Below, piece by piece: positions 8,405 to 17,562 of a DNA stretch of 64,000 nt; the stretch's first letter is position 1; every line of letters begins with the position of its first letter. The stretch is from Thermoanaerobaculia bacterium (GTDB lineage Bacteria; Acidobacteriota; Thermoanaerobaculia; Multivoradales; JAHEKO01). Under the pieces are notes generated by a model that did not search any database, was not told the DNA's origin, and worked only from the letters and a program-made list of their open reading frames with translations. The translations under genes were made by a program, and so were the position numbers. The stretch spans positions 1 to 64,000 of the forward strand of contig CAMYOG010000057.1 of NCBI GenBank assembly GCA_947259925.1, read 5' to 3'.

Positions 8405-10593
8405 ACGAGCCCGAGACACCGCGGACCGAGGAGCCCGAAGCCCGCTTCGCCTCGCTGGCGCAGCTCCGCGCCGCCCACCGCGAGCTGCTGCGGCAGCGCG
8501 AAGAGGACGACGACCCCGCCTTCGTCGGCGAGGTCGTCGCCTTCGTCGACCGAGCGAGCGACACCGGCGCCGTCCTCGACGGTGACGAGGACCGATGGGC
8601 CGCGCAGGGCATCCTGGATTACTGGGCGAACCGCTTGTACCGGGGCGGCCGGTCGATCGATCCGGTCCTGGCGGACTTCGATCCGTCGCTGGCGCCCGAG
8701 CTGGCGGACTCCGACTGTCCGTACGTCGGTCTGAACGCGTTCGACCAGGAGACCGGCCGCTACTTCTTCGGCCGCGACGTTCTGACCGCCCGACTGATCG
8801 AGCGCCTCGGCAAGCTCGACGCCAGTCGCCTGATGGCCGTGATCGGGCCTTCGGGCAGCGGCAAGTCGTCGCTGGTCCTGGCCGGCGTGTTGACCCGGCT
8901 GAAGGGGGGCGCCCTGCTGGGCAGCGAGGATTGGCACTATCCGAAGCCGATGGTGCCGGGCTCGAATCCGCTGGCGAGCCTGGCCGCGACCATCCGCCCG
9001 CCCGACACCGGCGACGGCGACTGGGTCGAAGAAGAGGCGAAGGCGCTCGCCGAGTCGCCCAGGCGTCTCGGCGAGCGGCTGGCAGAGCTCTGGGACGGGC
9101 CGGTGGTGCTGGTGATCGACCAGTTCGAGGAGATCTTCACCCTGGCCAGCGAGACCGTCCAGAAGCCGTTCATCGACAGCCTGGTCGAGCTCTGCCGCGA
9201 CGCCGAGCACGGTCATGTCGTGATCGTGACGATGCGCAGCGACTTCGAGACTCACGTCGTCAAGTTCCCCGAGCTGCACAAGCTGTTCGAGGCCAACGAG
9301 GTGCGGGTGACCCCGATGAGCGCCGCCGAGCTGCGCGAGGCGATCGAGGTGCCGGCGCGCGAGGTGGGTCTCGTCTTCGCGCCCGGGCTGGTCGACGAGC
9401 TGGTCAGGGAGATCCTCGGCGAGCCGGCCGGCCTCCCACTGCTCCAGTTCACCCTGCTCAAGCTCTGGGAGCGGCGCGAGCGGAACCGCGTCACCTGGGA
9501 GGCGTTCCGCAAGCTGGGTGGCTGTCGGAACGCTGTCGCCTCCGCCGCCGAGGAGCTCTACGAGGAGCTCCTCCCGGAGCAGCAGGCGACACTCAAGCGG
9601 ATTCTCCTGCGGCTCTCGTACTCTGGAGAGCGTGTCGAGATCCTCAGTAACCGGATCCGGCGCTCGTCGCTGTACGCCGCCGGCGAGGCCTCGGAGAGAG
9701 TCGACCTGGTCCTTGGCAAGCTGATCGAGGCCCGGCTGGTCCATCCGATCAGCGGCGACACCTCCGCCGACGAGCAATTGGAGGTGGCCCACGAGGCGCT
9801 GATTCGCAACTGGCCGCGGCTGGTCGGCTGGTTGGAGGATGAGCGCGTCAGGCTGCGCAAGCGGGCCAAGTTCACCGCGGCGCTCAAGGACTGGTCTACC
9901 CAGGACGAGCACCCGGCGTTCCTCCTGCGGGGCCAGGCGCTCGAGGAGGCCCAGCGCCTCGACAGGCTCTCGAACGAAGAGAAACGCTACATCGAGGCCA
10001 GCCGCAGCTGGCGAGACCAGCGGCGGGAGGCGCAGGAATCGGTCCTGATCTGGACCCAGGGGATCGCGACGGTCGCCATCGCCCTGATCGCCCTGTACAT
10101 GAAATGGCAGCTGAACGCTCCCTTCCATTCCTGGTTCCTCGGTTCGATCATTGTCTCCGCGCTCATGCTGATCTTCGTCACCAGGCCGGTGATCAGCCGC
10201 ATGCGAGCGACGGAGCAGACCGCCTTCACGGTCGACAAGGCGGTCTGGCTCTTCTTCTGGTTCGACCTCTTCGCGCTGACCTACCTGGTCTACTACAGCG
10301 GTGGGCTGGCCCTCAGCCCGTTCTCGGCGTTTCTCATCGTGCTGCCGACGAACGGCATCATTCTGGGCCAGGAAGTGCGCCGTGTGACCTGGTACTACGT
10401 GTGGGTGTTCGCGTTCGCGGTCCTTCTGATCTTCAAGATTCACGGGGCCGAGGACCTCACGCCCACGAAGCTGGCCGAGCTTCACCAGACCTTCAACCAG
10501 CTCGGTCCCGTGGTGGTCTTCTTCGTCTTCCTGACCCTCTGGATCGGGTACAAAGAGGTCCACAAGGCCCGGCAGGCGGCGAGCGGCGGCTAG
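8401..10593 (+). CDS. nSTAND1-type NTPase with six C-terminal transmembrane helices
   Basis: A 730-residue protein. Residues 1-105 are a helical N-terminal region. The STAND NTPase starts at PYVGLNAFD and FFGRD (about 113-130), with Walker A G149-PSGSGKS-156 and Walker B VVLVID240QFEE. The winged-helix part ends with VAHEALIRNWPRL, typical of nSTAND1. Where other members carry WD40 or TPR sensor repeats, this one has six hydrophobic helices (about 549-713). It is therefore likely a membrane-bound signal sensor or a membrane-acting effector. The start is set by the ATGA overlap with the SEFIR gene; the longer open frame upstream is antisense-like shadow. Its stop lies inside a palindrome shared with the convergent gene. 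Confidence 0.85.
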   Translation: MNEPETPRTEEPEARFASLAQLRAAHRELLRQREEDDDPAFVGEVVAFVDRASDTGAVLDGDEDRWAAQGILDYWANRLYRGGRSIDPVLADFDPSLAPELADSDCPYVGLNAFDQETGRYFFGRDVLTARLIERLGKLDASRLMAVIGPSGSGKSSLVLAGVLTRLKGGALLGSEDWHYPKPMVPGSNPLASLAATIRPPDTGDGDWVEEEAKALAESPRRLGERLAELWDGPVVLVIDQFEEIFTLASETVQKPFIDSLVELCRDAEHGHVVIVTMRSDFETHVVKFPELHKLFEANEVRVTPMSAAELREAIEVPAREVGLVFAPGLVDELVREILGEPAGLPLLQFTLLKLWERRERNRVTWEAFRKLGGCRNAVASAAEELYEELLPEQQATLKRILLRLSYSGERVEILSNRIRRSSLYAAGEASERVDLVLGKLIEARLVHPISGDTSADEQLEVAHEALIRNWPRLVGWLEDERVRLRKRAKFTAALKDWSTQDEHPAFLLRGQALEEAQRLDRLSNEEKRYIEASRSWRDQRREAQESVLIWTQGIATVAIALIALYMKWQLNAPFHSWFLGSIIVSALMLIFVTRPVISRMRATEQTAFTVDKAVWLFFWFDLFALTYLVYYSGGLALSPFSAFLIVLPTNGIILGQEVRRVTWYYVWVFAFAVLLIFKIHGAEDLTPTKLAELHQTFNQLGPVVVFFVFLTLWIGYKEVHKARQAASGG

Positions 10594-10610
10594 CGGCGGC
10601 TAGCCGCCGC
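10593..10610. terminator. Perfect 18-nt palindrome between convergent genes
   Basis: GCGGCGGCTAGCCGCCGC is a perfect palindrome. It overlaps the last base of the STAND stop codon and contains the stop codon of the convergent lipoprotein gene. The preceding bases repeat GGCGGCTAGC. It has no T-run, so termination is possible but unproven. Confidence 0.35.
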
Positions 10611-11268
10611 GCGTCCGGCGCACCGCGAAGCCGATGCCGATCACGGTGACGACCGACCAGGCGAGGAGCAGGAGCGGCAGCCGAGTCGTCGAGCTCCTCT
10701 GGAGCTCCCGGAGCGTCTGCTCGAGCTCGCCGACCTCCTGCCGGAGCTCGCCGACCTCCTCGAGACCTTCGAGGGACGCTCCGAGCTGCGACAGGCCGGC
10801 GAGAGAGTCCTGCAGCGCGGCGGTCGCCTCCAGACCCTGCCGCAGATCCGCCACCGCGGCCAGTTCGTCGCGCAGCTGCCCGACCTCGAGCAGCGATCGC
10901 TCCAATCGCGCCACTCTCGCCAGCGCCGACTCGAGCTCGGCGACCTGCCCCAGGCCGTCGCGCAGCCCCGCGGTGCCCTGGAGCGGCTGGTAGAGCTCCG
11001 CGACCGCCGCCAGCTCGGGCTCCAGAGCCGCCACCGACCTGAGCGCCGCGTCGAGAGCGACGATGCGCTCTCTCGACTTGCCGACCGAGGCGGTGTTTCG
11101 GTCGATCGCTTCCTTGCCTTCCAGCACGGCGGCGGTGTTGGCGCCAATCGTCTCGCTGCTCTTCTCGATCCGCTCGGAGTTCCGGTCGATGGCGTCGTTG
11201 AGGGAGCAGCCGCCGACGAGCGCGCTCAGGACGAGCGCCGCCGGCAGATGGGCGCGGTGTCTACCCAT
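10600..11268 (-). CDS. Lipoprotein with twelve 10-residue repeats and a C-terminal membrane helix
   Basis: A 222-residue protein. Residues 1-20 are a lipoprotein signal with lipobox LVGGC and Cys21 as the anchor. Residues 71-190 are twelve uninterrupted 10-residue repeats of the pattern x-L-x-x-x-L-x-x-V-A. Residues 197-216 are a strongly hydrophobic helix followed by RRTRGG, a positive tail. Lipid at one end and a membrane helix at the other suggest either a bridge between two membranes or a hairpin on the inner membrane. The start at 11268 is chosen because AGGAGG lies 9 nt upstream; the ATG at 11277 abuts that same site too closely. The start overlaps the end of the ICMT gene by 8 nt, so the two are translationally coupled. 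No known family is recognised. Confidence 0.75.
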   Translation of the reverse strand: MGRHRAHLPAALVLSALVGGCSLNDAIDRNSERIEKSSETIGANTAAVLEGKEAIDRNTASVGKSRERIVALDAALRSVAALEPELAAVAELYQPLQGTAGLRDGLGQVAELESALARVARLERSLLEVGQLRDELAAVADLRQGLEATAALQDSLAGLSQLGASLEGLEEVGELRQEVGELEQTLRELQRSSTTRLPLLLLAWSVVTVIGIGFAVRRTRGG

Positions 11269-11905
11269 CGGGTCCATCCTCCTGTCTTGCACTCGGGCGC
11301 GACTTCCAGGGCAGCACGGCGCCGGTCTGCTGTTGATATCTCCTGACCGGCTCACCGAGTGTCTCCTCCAGATACCGAGTCTCGTGCCGGGCGGCGGCCG
11401 CGAGCAGGACCATGACGAAGATCAGGACGGCGACGGCGACGGCGAGGACCGGCCAGGAGATTCTCGGCACCGAGGTGCTCAGACCGCCGATGATGAACAG
11501 GGCGATTCCGAGGTAGATCGGGTGCCGGACGTAGGCGTAGATGCCGGTGGTCACCAACTTCGGGCGATCGAGACAGTGGCCGGCCCAGGTGTAGGAGCCG
11601 CCGATGTCGCGGCGCGCCTGAAAGACCAGGAGCGTACCGGTGACGGTCAGGCCGAGCGCCAGCCAATCGCTCCACAAGAGCTCGGTGAGACGGATCAGAA
11701 CGACCAGGTAGATGGCGCACGGCACGATGTACAGAGCCTTCAACAGCCGGAAGAGCCCGGGATAGACCAGGGGATGGGAGCCGGCGATCTTCCGGTGGTC
11801 GGAGATCAGCAGGCCGAAGGTGACCAGCAGGACGAGCTCGGCGACCTTGAAGGCGGTGACCATCGCAGCTACGGACTGAGCACGGGACTCGATCGATGCT
11901 AGCAC
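11261..11905 (-). CDS. Isoprenylcysteine carboxyl methyltransferase (ICMT/PEMT)-like membrane protein
   Basis: A 214-residue integral membrane protein with about five to six hydrophobic helices. It carries the family core G-I-Y-A-Y-V-RHP-x-Y-L-G and, near the C-terminus, a conserved basic/acidic stretch (RHETRYLEETLGE) typical of bacterial ICMT-like methyltransferases, which use S-adenosylmethionine within the membrane. The substrate cannot be told from sequence. An in-frame ATG 14 codons in (MVTAFKVAEL) is an alternative start. It overlaps the following lipoprotein gene by 8 nt, which suggests a shared role, possibly modification of that lipoprotein or of lipids. Confidence 0.8.
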   Translation of the reverse strand: MLASIESRAQSVAAMVTAFKVAELVLLVTFGLLISDHRKIAGSHPLVYPGLFRLLKALYIVPCAIYLVVLIRLTELLWSDWLALGLTVTGTLLVFQARRDIGGSYTWAGHCLDRPKLVTTGIYAYVRHPIYLGIALFIIGGLSTSVPRISWPVLAVAVAVLIFVMVLLAAAARHETRYLEETLGEPVRRYQQQTGAVLPWKSRPSARQEDGPDG

Positions 11906-11921
11906 GCACCCCTGAAGGCGC

Positions 11922-12992
11922 TCAGCGCGTCGCCGAGACCGTCAGTCCCTCACCCAGAAACGCCAGCTGCAGTCTCATCTGATCGCGGATCGGCATGGTC
12001 CTCAGTCCGTGCCGCTCGGCCTCGAGGCGGGCTCCGTCACGACCGTGCTCGCCGACCATCCGCTCGACCCAGCGGTGAAAGCGCAAGCGGGCCTCGGGCC
12101 CCCTCGGCGGCTCCGGAAGCGTGTGGTCCGGCTCGAGCACGAAAAGGGGCATCTCCGAGACAAAGGTGAACGGATCGCCGCCGAGGCCGCGCACGAACTC
12201 CATCGAGCTGGGCCGGAAGAGCTCGGCGGTCGCGTCGTCGCCGCGCTCGCGAAAGAAGGCGCGCATCGCCACCGAATCGGGCCGGGTGGTGAACCCCTCG
12301 TCGATACGGTGAAAACCCTTCTCGCCCTTCCGATCGACGTCGTAGAGCCGGTAGCCGAGGGTATGAACGGTGCGCCGCAGGCTGTCGCGGAGAGCCTGGG
12401 TCCGATCCCGCCAGGCGCCTTCGATCAGGAACCACGGCCCCGGAGCGAAGTCCATGCCGTGGAAGCTGCCGTGCAGAGCGAACGGCGCGCCGTCCCGCAG
12501 GAAGTCGGCCACCGCTCGGTTCTCGGGTCGCGCGGCGTGATCGTCCGCGGCGCGCGGAAAGCCGAACTCGATGTCGTCGCCGGGCAGCTCGCGAACTACC
12601 CGCTCGACGTAGGTGACGAGCTCGTACCCCCGGTCGGGCTCATCCCGATGGTCGAGGGCGTCGACGGTGACGTCGCTCCAGGAGCGGTTGCGCTGCTCGC
12701 CGTCCGGATTCACGTGGGGCACGATGTACCAGCTGTAGCAGGCCAGCAGCGGATCGTCGCTCCCGGCTCCCGCCAGGTGGCCGCAGAGTCGCCGAAGCAT
12801 CCCCGGGCCGACCGGCTCGTCGGCGTGGCAGCCGCCGATCAGGCTGATTCGAGTCTCGCCCTGACCGAAGCGGTAGCCGGTGATCGGCCGGTCCTCCCGC
12901 GAGCGGCCGATGGTCGTGCCTACCGGCGTCTCGCTGCCGGGCGCGGCGCTCAGGATCGCTTCGATCGGCAGCTCGGCGAGCGGCGCGGACAT
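11922..12992 (-). CDS. M14 family zinc carboxypeptidase
   Basis: A 356-residue protein without a signal peptide. It has the M14 zinc site H56-A-D-E59 in GGCHADEPVG, a VNPDG motif at residues 94-98, a third ligand candidate at His174 or His178 (ALHGSFHGMDF), and the catalytic Glu candidate in FVSEMPLFVLEP. These fit the succinylglutamate desuccinylase/carboxypeptidase fold that hydrolyses C-terminal or amide bonds. The start at 12992 (MSAPLAELP) is preferred because the longer frame is Arg-rich shadow overlapping folA. It lies 8 nt after folA and probably belongs to the same transcript as thyA-folA. Confidence 0.8.
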   Translation of the reverse strand: MSAPLAELPIEAILSAAPGSETPVGTTIGRSREDRPITGYRFGQGETRISLIGGCHADEPVGPGMLRRLCGHLAGAGSDDPLLACYSWYIVPHVNPDGEQRNRSWSDVTVDALDHRDEPDRGYELVTYVERVVRELPGDDIEFGFPRAADDHAARPENRAVADFLRDGAPFALHGSFHGMDFAPGPWFLIEGAWRDRTQALRDSLRRTVHTLGYRLYDVDRKGEKGFHRIDEGFTTRPDSVAMRAFFRERGDDATAELFRPSSMEFVRGLGGDPFTFVSEMPLFVLEPDHTLPEPPRGPEARLRFHRWVERMVGEHGRDGARLEAERHGLRTMPIRDQMRLQLAFLGEGLTVSATR

Positions 12993-13000
12993 CGGTCGGT

Positions 13001-13510
13001 CTACGGGCCGGCGCCGCCGTCGGGGCGCTCGAACAGCCGGAACTCGAGGGGGTAGGCGTGACGCTCGTCGGCGGGCCGCTCCTCGCTCGACAGCAGCTTC
13101 CATTCGTCCGGATCGAAGCGGGGGAAGAACCGGTCGCCTGCCACCTCGGCGCGAACCCGGGTCAGGTAGATCCGGTCGGCGATCTCGAGCGCCGCCGCGA
13201 AGATCTCGGCGCCGCCGACCACGAACGCCTCGTCGCCACCCGCCCGATCGGCGATCTCGATCGCCTCCTTTAGCGAGCCGGCCACCAGAACGCCCTCCGG
13301 CACCACGGGCTGACCGCGTGAGATGACCACGGTGGTACGCCCGGGCAGCGGCCGGCCGATCGACTCGAAGGTCTTGCGCCCCATCAACAGATGATGTCCC
13401 ATCGTGGTCCGCTTGAACCGCTTGAGGTCGGCGGGCAGATGCCAGGGCAGGTCGTTGCCGCGGCCGATTACCCCGTTCTCGGCCACCGCGGCGATGATCG
13501 ACAGCCTCAT
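13001..13510 (-). CDS. folA: Dihydrofolate reductase
   Basis: A 169-residue enzyme that reduces dihydrofolate to tetrahydrofolate with NADPH. It shows the DHFR landmarks: an N-terminal [10 protein letters not shown], the [13 protein letters not shown] segment with the catalytic acid Asp28, [16 protein letters not shown], and VVGGAEIF. Its length matches bacterial chromosomal DHFR. The start overlaps the thyA stop as ATGA. This coupling makes sense because ThyA produces the dihydrofolate that FolA recycles. Confidence 0.96.
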   Translation of the reverse strand: MRLSIIAAVAENGVIGRGNDLPWHLPADLKRFKRTTMGHHLLMGRKTFESIGRPLPGRTTVVISRGQPVVPEGVLVAGSLKEAIEIADRAGGDEAFVVGGAEIFAAALEIADRIYLTRVRAEVAGDRFFPRFDPDEWKLLSSEERPADERHAYPLEFRLFERPDGGAGP

Positions 13511-14301
13511 ACGGCGATCGGTGCCTTGATCCTCGGGTGTGGATCGTAGCCTTCGAGCGCGAAGTCCTCGTAGCGGAAATCGAGGATCGACCCGACGTCC
13601 GGGTTGAGCAGCATGTGGGGCAGCGCGCGCGGCTCGCGCTCGAGCTGCAGCTTCGCCTGCTCGAGGTGATTCAGATACAGGTGGGTGTCGCCGAGGGTGA
13701 TGACGAACTCCGCCACCTGGAGCTCGCACACCTGGGCCATCATCATGGTGAGCAGCGAGTACGAGGCGATATTGAACGGCACCCCGAGGAAGACGTCGGC
13801 ACTCCGCTGGTAGAGCTGACACGAGAGCGCGCCGTCGGCGACGTAGAACTGGAACAGCAGGTGGCAGGGCGGCAGCGCCATCTTCTCGAGCTCACCGACG
13901 TTCCAGGCACTGACGATGTGGCGCCTCGAGTCCGGCCGCTCGCGGATGTCGTCGATCACCTGGGCGATCTGATCGACGGAGGTACCGTCGGCGGTCCGCC
14001 ACGCGCGCCACTGCGAGCCGTAGATCGGTCCCAGATCGCCGTTCTCGTCCGCCCACTCGTTCCAGATCCGGACCTTGTTCTCCTGCAGGTAATGGACGTT
14101 GGTGTCCCCGGCGAGGAACCAGAGCAGCTCGTGAATGATCGAGCGCAGGTGGAGCTTCTTGGTGGTCAGGAGCGGGAAGCCGGCGCGCAGGTCGAAGCGC
14201 ATCTGGTGGCCGAAGACGCTCAGTGTTCCGGTGCCCGTGCGGTCGGTGCGTTGGACTCCCTGATCGAGGAGGTGACGTAGGAGGTGGAGGTAGCTCTCCA
14301 T
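13507..14301 (-). CDS. thyA: Thymidylate synthase
   Basis: A 264-residue enzyme that methylates dUMP to dTMP using methylenetetrahydrofolate. It is the same length as the E. coli enzyme. The catalytic Cys146 lies in [11 protein letters not shown]. The dUMP-binding segment [20 protein letters not shown] and the C-terminal IKAPIAV are intact. It is the first gene of thyA-folA and overlaps folA by 4 nt. Upstream 14302-14340 separates it from the end of the RND transporter gene, so it may be read through from that operon. Confidence 0.97.
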   Translation of the reverse strand: MESYLHLLRHLLDQGVQRTDRTGTGTLSVFGHQMRFDLRAGFPLLTTKKLHLRSIIHELLWFLAGDTNVHYLQENKVRIWNEWADENGDLGPIYGSQWRAWRTADGTSVDQIAQVIDDIRERPDSRRHIVSAWNVGELEKMALPPCHLLFQFYVADGALSCQLYQRSADVFLGVPFNIASYSLLTMMMAQVCELQVAEFVITLGDTHLYLNHLEQAKLQLEREPRALPHMLLNPDVGSILDFRYEDFALEGYDPHPRIKAPIAV

Positions 14302-14340
14302 CGGCCCCGAGAGTAATCCGCCCGAGGGCGCTCAGGCAAC

Positions 14341-17300
14341 TCAGGTTTCGGAGCCGACCGCCATCTCGTCCGCCTCGATGCGCTCGTCGCGCTTGAAGAG
14401 CCGCCGGAAGATGCCACGGATGTCCTCCTGGATCGCGTAGGCGGACGGTACCAGCAGGAGCGTAATGACGGTGGCGAAGATCACTCCGAACGCCAGCGAG
14501 ATCGCCATCGGCACCAGGAACTGGGCCTGGAGGCTCTGCTCGAGCAGCAGCGGCGTCAGGCCGGCGAAGGTGGTCAGGGAGGTGAGCAGGATCGGCCGGA
14601 AGCGCGCGCTGCCGGCGTCGCGAATGGCGATCGCCACCGGCTTGCCGGCGCGCCGCGCGCGGTTGATGAAGTCGACCATCACCAGGCTGTCGTTGACCAC
14701 CACGCCGGTGAGCGCCACGATGCCGAAGACCGACAGGATGGCGAGGTTGATCCCCATCACCAGGTGTCCCCAGATCGCGCCGATCAGCCCGAACGGAATG
14801 GCGCTCATGACGATCAGTGGCTGGAAGTAGGACCGGAACGGGATGGCCAGCAGCGCGTAGATCACCAGCATGGCGACCCCGAAGCCCTTGGCCAGCCCGA
14901 CCATGGTCTCGCGCTGCTCCTGCTGCTCGCCCTCGAACGAGTAGCGGACGCCCGGGTAGTTCGCCATCAGCTCGGGCAGCACCCTCGCCTCGAGGTCGGC
15001 GATGATCTCGTTGGCGTTGCCCTGCTCGATGTCGACGTCGGCGGTGACGTTGACCACGCGGCGGCGGTTGGTGCGCTGGATCGCCGCCGGGCCGCGGCTC
15101 AGCCTGGAGGTCGCGGCGGTCGCGAACGGGATCTCGCCGCCGTTGGGCGTCCGCAGACGCAGCTCGTCGACGGCCGCCATCGAGCGCCGCCGCTCCTCGG
15201 GCAACCGCACCATCACCTTGACATCGTCGCGGCCGCGCTGGATGCGCTGGGCCTCCTCGCCGTAGAACGCCTGCCGCACCTGCCGCGCCAGCTCCGCCTG
15301 GGTCAGACCGGCGGCCTCGGCCTCGGGGGTGATCTCGAGCTCGAGCTCCTTCTTGCCGGCGCGGAAGCTGTCGGCCAGGTCCTGGACGCCCGGGTAGGAG
15401 CGCAGCTCCTCCTTGAGCTCCAGCGCGAAGAGCCGCAGCTGGTCGACGTCGGGTCCGGAGAGCTCCAGATCGATCGCCTTTCCGGACGAAAAGAGCGAGG
15501 CCGTATAGGTCAGCTCGACCGCGTCCGGGATCGATCCGACCTTCTCCCGCCAGCGCTGTGCGATCTCGTTGCTGCCGATCTCCCGCTCCTCCGCGGGGGC
15601 GAGCTCCATATTGACCTCACCGAGGTGGGAAGCGCGGTCGTCCGCCCGAACGTGGAGCGCGGCCGGCCCCTCGTTTCTGCGGAACGGCTGCGAGCCGATC
15701 GAGGTCAGGACGTGACGGATCGGCCGGTTGCCGAACTCCTCGTCGAGCTCGGCGGCGAGCTCGCGCGCCGCGTTCTCCATGGTCGCCATGGCGCGGGCGG
15801 TCTCGGCCGCGGGGGTCCCCTGGGGGAGGGTCAGGAAGCCAGCGGTGTTGTTGGCCTCGATCGCGGGCATGAAGTTGAAGCGGACCCAACCGCCGCCGAC
15901 CATGCCGGCGGTGATCGCCAGCAGCGCGACCATCGCGGCGACGGTCAGATAGCGCCAGGCGAGAGCGCGCTCGAGGAGCGGCCGGTAGAGCCCGTGGATG
16001 GTGAACTCGAGCCCGTTGGCGACGACGTCCTGGAGCCGGTACCAGTAGCGGCCGATGCCCCGGTGGCTCGACTCGGTCGAGCTGTGGCGCAGATGAGACA
16101 GATGGTTGGGGAGGATCAGAAGCGACTCGATCAACGAGAAGAGGAGCGTCGGGATGACGATCAGCGGCACCACGCGCATGATCTTGCCGATCACTCCGGT
16201 GATCGCCAGCAGCGGCGCGAACGCCGCGATGCCGGTCAGGACGGCGAAGACGACCGGCACCACCACCTCGCGCGCGCCGTCGACCGCCGCTTCCAACCCC
16301 TCCTTGCCACGCAGATAGTTCGAGTAGATGTTCTCGCCGACGATGATCGCGTCGTCGACGACGATGCCGAGCACGACGATGAACGCGAACAGCGAGATGA
16401 GGTTGATCGAGACATCGTTGAACGGCATCAGGGCGATCGCCCCCAGGAACGAGATCGGGATGCCGAGCGAGACCCAGAAAGCCAGCCGCAGCTTCAGGAA
16501 GAGCGCCAGCACCAGGACGACCAGAGCCAGCCCCATGCGGCCGTTCTTGAGCAGCAGATCGAGGCGGCTGCGCAGATCGCGCGTCCGATCGAGCCAGACC
16601 GTGAGCTCGATCCCTTCCGGCATCCGTGGGCGCACGCTCTCCAGGTACTCCTCGACCCGGTTGGCGATCTCGATCGCGCCCTGGTCGCCGACCCGGAAGA
16701 CCTGGACCAGGGTCGTCGGCTTGCCGTCGAAGCGCGACCACTGATCGGTCTCGGCGAACCCGTCGACCACGGTCGCGACCTCTCCCAGCTCGACCCGCGA
16801 GCCGTCGGCGAGGGTGAGCAACGGCAGGCGCTCGAACTCCTCGCCGAGGTAGGCCTGGCCCTCGGTCCGCAGGAGGATGTCGCCGCCGGCGGTGGTGACC
16901 CGGCCTCCCGGCAGGTCGAGCGACGTGCGCCGTACCGCGCTCGCGACCTGTCCGAAGGTGATGCCCCACTTGCGCAGCGCCTCCTCGGAGACCTCGATCG
17001 AGATCTCGTACGGCCGGGTCGCCAGGAGCTCGACCTGGGTGATCTCGGGGAGCGCGATCAGGTCTTCGCGGATCCGCTCTCCGATCGCCTTGAGCGACCG
17101 CTCGTCGGTGTCGCCGGAGATCGCCACCTGCAGCACGTTCCGGCGCAGGACCGCCTCCTCGATGATCGGCTCTTCGGTGTCCTCGGGAAAGGTGTCGATC
17201 GCGTCGACCCGCGACTTGACGTCGTTGAGCAGCTTCTGCAGGTCGGCCCCCTGCTCGGCCTCGATGATCACGGTGCCCATGTTCTCCGCGGCGGTCGAGC

Positions 17301-17562
17301 GGATCTCCTTGATGCCCTCGAGATCCTGGATCTGCTCCTCGACGCGGATCACCACGCCCTCTTCGACCTCTTCCGGGGCCGCGCCCGGATAGAGGACCCG
17401 CACCGTGACCATGTCCGAGGAGAACTCGGGGAAGACCTCCTGCTTGATGCCGATCAGGGTGACGGCGCCCGCGACGACGATCGCCAGCATCAGCAGATTG
17501 GCGGCGACGCCGTTGTTGGCGAACCAGCCGATGACGCCACGGGTCAGCCGGTCGGTGCTCAC
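14341..17562 (-). CDS. RND efflux transporter, inner-membrane pump
   Basis: A 1073-residue AcrB/HAE-type proton-driven pump. The N-terminal helix (about 12-38), the two large periplasmic loops, and the 12-helix pattern of the family are present. The paired Asp residues of the proton relay are D403-D404 in VVLGIVVDDAIIVGENI. The sequence also keeps GVVVNDSLVMVDFINRARR in the second half. It most resembles the diverse RND group found outside Proteobacteria; the substrate cannot be assigned. It starts with GTG, overlapping the stop of the adaptor gene as GTGA. It is the last gene of a TetR-regulated efflux operon. Confidence 0.93.
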   Translation of the reverse strand: MSTDRLTRGVIGWFANNGVAANLLMLAIVVAGAVTLIGIKQEVFPEFSSDMVTVRVLYPGAAPEEVEEGVVIRVEEQIQDLEGIKEIRSTAAENMGTVIIEAEQGADLQKLLNDVKSRVDAIDTFPEDTEEPIIEEAVLRRNVLQVAISGDTDERSLKAIGERIREDLIALPEITQVELLATRPYEISIEVSEEALRKWGITFGQVASAVRRTSLDLPGGRVTTAGGDILLRTEGQAYLGEEFERLPLLTLADGSRVELGEVATVVDGFAETDQWSRFDGKPTTLVQVFRVGDQGAIEIANRVEEYLESVRPRMPEGIELTVWLDRTRDLRSRLDLLLKNGRMGLALVVLVLALFLKLRLAFWVSLGIPISFLGAIALMPFNDVSINLISLFAFIVVLGIVVDDAIIVGENIYSNYLRGKEGLEAAVDGAREVVVPVVFAVLTGIAAFAPLLAITGVIGKIMRVVPLIVIPTLLFSLIESLLILPNHLSHLRHSSTESSHRGIGRYWYRLQDVVANGLEFTIHGLYRPLLERALAWRYLTVAAMVALLAITAGMVGGGWVRFNFMPAIEANNTAGFLTLPQGTPAAETARAMATMENAARELAAELDEEFGNRPIRHVLTSIGSQPFRRNEGPAALHVRADDRASHLGEVNMELAPAEEREIGSNEIAQRWREKVGSIPDAVELTYTASLFSSGKAIDLELSGPDVDQLRLFALELKEELRSYPGVQDLADSFRAGKKELELEITPEAEAAGLTQAELARQVRQAFYGEEAQRIQRGRDDVKVMVRLPEERRRSMAAVDELRLRTPNGGEIPFATAATSRLSRGPAAIQRTNRRRVVNVTADVDIEQGNANEIIADLEARVLPELMANYPGVRYSFEGEQQEQRETMVGLAKGFGVAMLVIYALLAIPFRSYFQPLIVMSAIPFGLIGAIWGHLVMGINLAILSVFGIVALTGVVVNDSLVMVDFINRARRAGKPVAIAIRDAGSARFRPILLTSLTTFAGLTPLLLEQSLQAQFLVPMAISLAFGVIFATVITLLLVPSAYAIQEDIRGIFRRLFKRDERIEADEMAVGSET

